Shown here one piece after another: positions 54,673-55,298 of a stretch of DNA of 55,298 nt. A program made the translations under genes and the position numbers. The first letter of the stretch is position 1. Each line of letters begins with the position of its first letter. The stretch covers positions 1 through 55,298 of the forward strand of contig CAYZIL010000013.1 in NCBI GenBank assembly GCA_964478515.1. Direction: 5' to 3'. The stretch is from HGM13233 sp964478515 (GTDB lineage: Bacteria; Bacillota; Clostridia; Oscillospirales; Ruminococcaceae). Under the pieces are notes generated by a model. That model saw nothing but the letters and a program-made list of their open reading frames with translations. It was not told the DNA's origin and did not search any database.

Positions 54673-55298
54673 ATTTTTGCTTACAGTGAATTAATAAAAA
54701 ACTTTGACGCTATTCGTGAGTATATGCGTGAGTTTTATGTCTACGGCTTTAAGCGCAGAGACGAATTTACCGGAAAAAGCGCCCGTTCCTATGACAACGA
54801 GCGTCGCCGCATTGAAAGCTGGCTCGGCGATTACATGGCCTTTCGGCAGCTGCCAGACGGCAAAAACGTGTTTCTTTCTATTGACAGCCGCACTTCCTAC
54901 CACAATCCGCTGTATAAGGCTTGGAAGGCCAAAAGCTTTACCGACGGAGATATAACTCTGCACTTTTTGATTTTCGACGTTCTGTTCGCTGCAAAAATTA
55001 AGCTTACCATATACGAGCTGACGGCTGAAATAGACCGCCGTCTTTCCGGTTTTGCCTGCCCGAAAACCTTTGACGTGTCCACGGTACGAAAAAAGCTGAA
55101 GGAATACATAGAACAAGGTATTATTGCGGCGGAAAAATCCGGAAAAGTGATACTGTACAGCCGTTCCCCCCTACCAAAGCTTAACTGTGCGGATGCGTTG
55201 GATTACTTTTCCGAAATTGCACCTTGCGGTGCGGTCGGCTCTTTTCTGCTCGACAAAACCAATGCCCACGACGAGCATTTTGCCTTTAAGCACCACTA
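54673..55298 (+). CDS. WYL-associated helix-turn-helix regulator, 3' end cut by the window edge
   Basis: Open frame of at least 208 codons to the window end without a stop. Reads AYSELIKNFDAIREYMREFY, then VYGFKRRDEFTGKSARSYDN, RRRIESWLGDYMAF, PLYKAWKAKSFTDGDITLHF, and FDVSTVRKKLKEYIEQGIIA, a winged-helix-like pattern that I recall from clostridial regulators encoded beside WYL-domain genes. The family usually begins with Met-Ala-Tyr-Ser-Glu. Here the codon before GCT TAC is TTT, preceded by ATT at 54673; the first normal start in frame is ATG at 54724, past the conserved beginning. The ribosome site is ideal for ATT at 54673 (seven bases). An ATT start, a sequencing error or a start-codon mutation are all possible. 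Composition is less GC-rich than the genes to its left. Confidence 0.75.
   Translation, partial: MFAYSELIKNFDAIREYMREFYVYGFKRRDEFTGKSARSYDNERRRIESWLGDYMAFRQLPDGKNVFLSIDSRTSYHNPLYKAWKAKSFTDGDITLHFLIFDVLFAAKIKLTIYELTAEIDRRLSGFACPKTFDVSTVRKKLKEYIEQGIIAAEKSGKVILYSRSPLPKLNCADALDYFSEIAPCGAVGSFLLDKTNAHDEHFAFKHH

Noticed and set aside
54691..55116. Minus-strand frame antisense to the edge regulator
   Set aside because: The plus-strand frame is longer, open to the window edge and carries a recognisable conserved pattern with promoter and ribosome site.

Overview
The window looks like a piece of chromosome from a GC-rich (roughly 60 percent, by eye) Gram-positive anaerobe, most likely an uncultured gut member of the Clostridia (Bacillota). 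Reasons: AGGAGG-type ribosome sites with some TTG/GTG starts, TTGACA/TATAAT promoters, lipobox lipoproteins, a pstSCAB-phoU-phoPR operon, YwbE and DIP1984-type small genes, a polyphosphate-polymerase-like/DUF4956/Cthe_2159-like trio, and a partial helix-turn-helix gene of a clostridial type at the right edge. I see no rRNA, tRNA, CRISPR array, transposase or phage gene. The species is inference only.

Left part (1-28.9 kb): a DMT transporter, then a nearly unbroken 26-gene surface-polysaccharide block, all on the minus strand and therefore read from 28.9 kb down to 1.16 kb. It holds four activated-sugar pathways: (i) CapD/CapN-like enzymes for UDP-D-FucNAc or UDP-D-QuiNAc, with a CapM/PglC-like phosphoglycosyl transferase that starts the chain on undecaprenyl phosphate; (ii) CapE-CapF-CapG for UDP-L-FucNAc; (iii) PseC, PseH, PseG, PseI and PseF for CMP-pseudaminic acid, with no PseB of its own, plus a PseA/WbpG-type amidotransferase; (iv) RmlA, RmlB, an NDP-hexose 2,3-dehydratase, a Gfo/Idh 3-ketoreductase, an RmlC-like epimerase and a 4-ketoreductase for a dTDP-2,6-dideoxyhexose. 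Four glycosyl-transfer proteins (phosphoglycosyl transferase, GT4, a GT42/MptE-like protein, GT2) match the four sugars. A Wzx flippase and three Wzy/ligase-type membrane proteins complete a Wzx/Wzy-style system. Two internal promoters split the block.

Middle (29.1-39.1 kb): a MATE exporter, then a plus-strand catabolic cluster of three acetamidase/formamidase paralogues, a cysteine-desulfidase/serine-dehydratase-like Fe-S enzyme translationally coupled to RidA, and an NhaC-type antiporter. A YheO/DauR-type regulator lies just beyond on the minus strand. Two near-identical consensus promoters drive this cluster, and an AATAATTATT motif links one of them to the regulator. An orphan ECF S-component with a small membrane protein follows.

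Right part (39.5-55.3 kb): the pst-pho phosphate operon (minus strand), a cold-shock protein with a long leader, a ferredoxin-like aldo/keto reductase and a nucleoside hydrolase, then a tiny highly basic protein whose coding region runs through a strong terminator before its stop codon (the architecture of tmRNA-controlled ribosome-rescue factors). DIP1984- and YwbE-family genes, the polyphosphate-polymerase-like/DUF4956/lipoprotein operon and the edge-truncated regulator come next. Long gene-free spacers in this half carry a degenerate dispersed repeat family.
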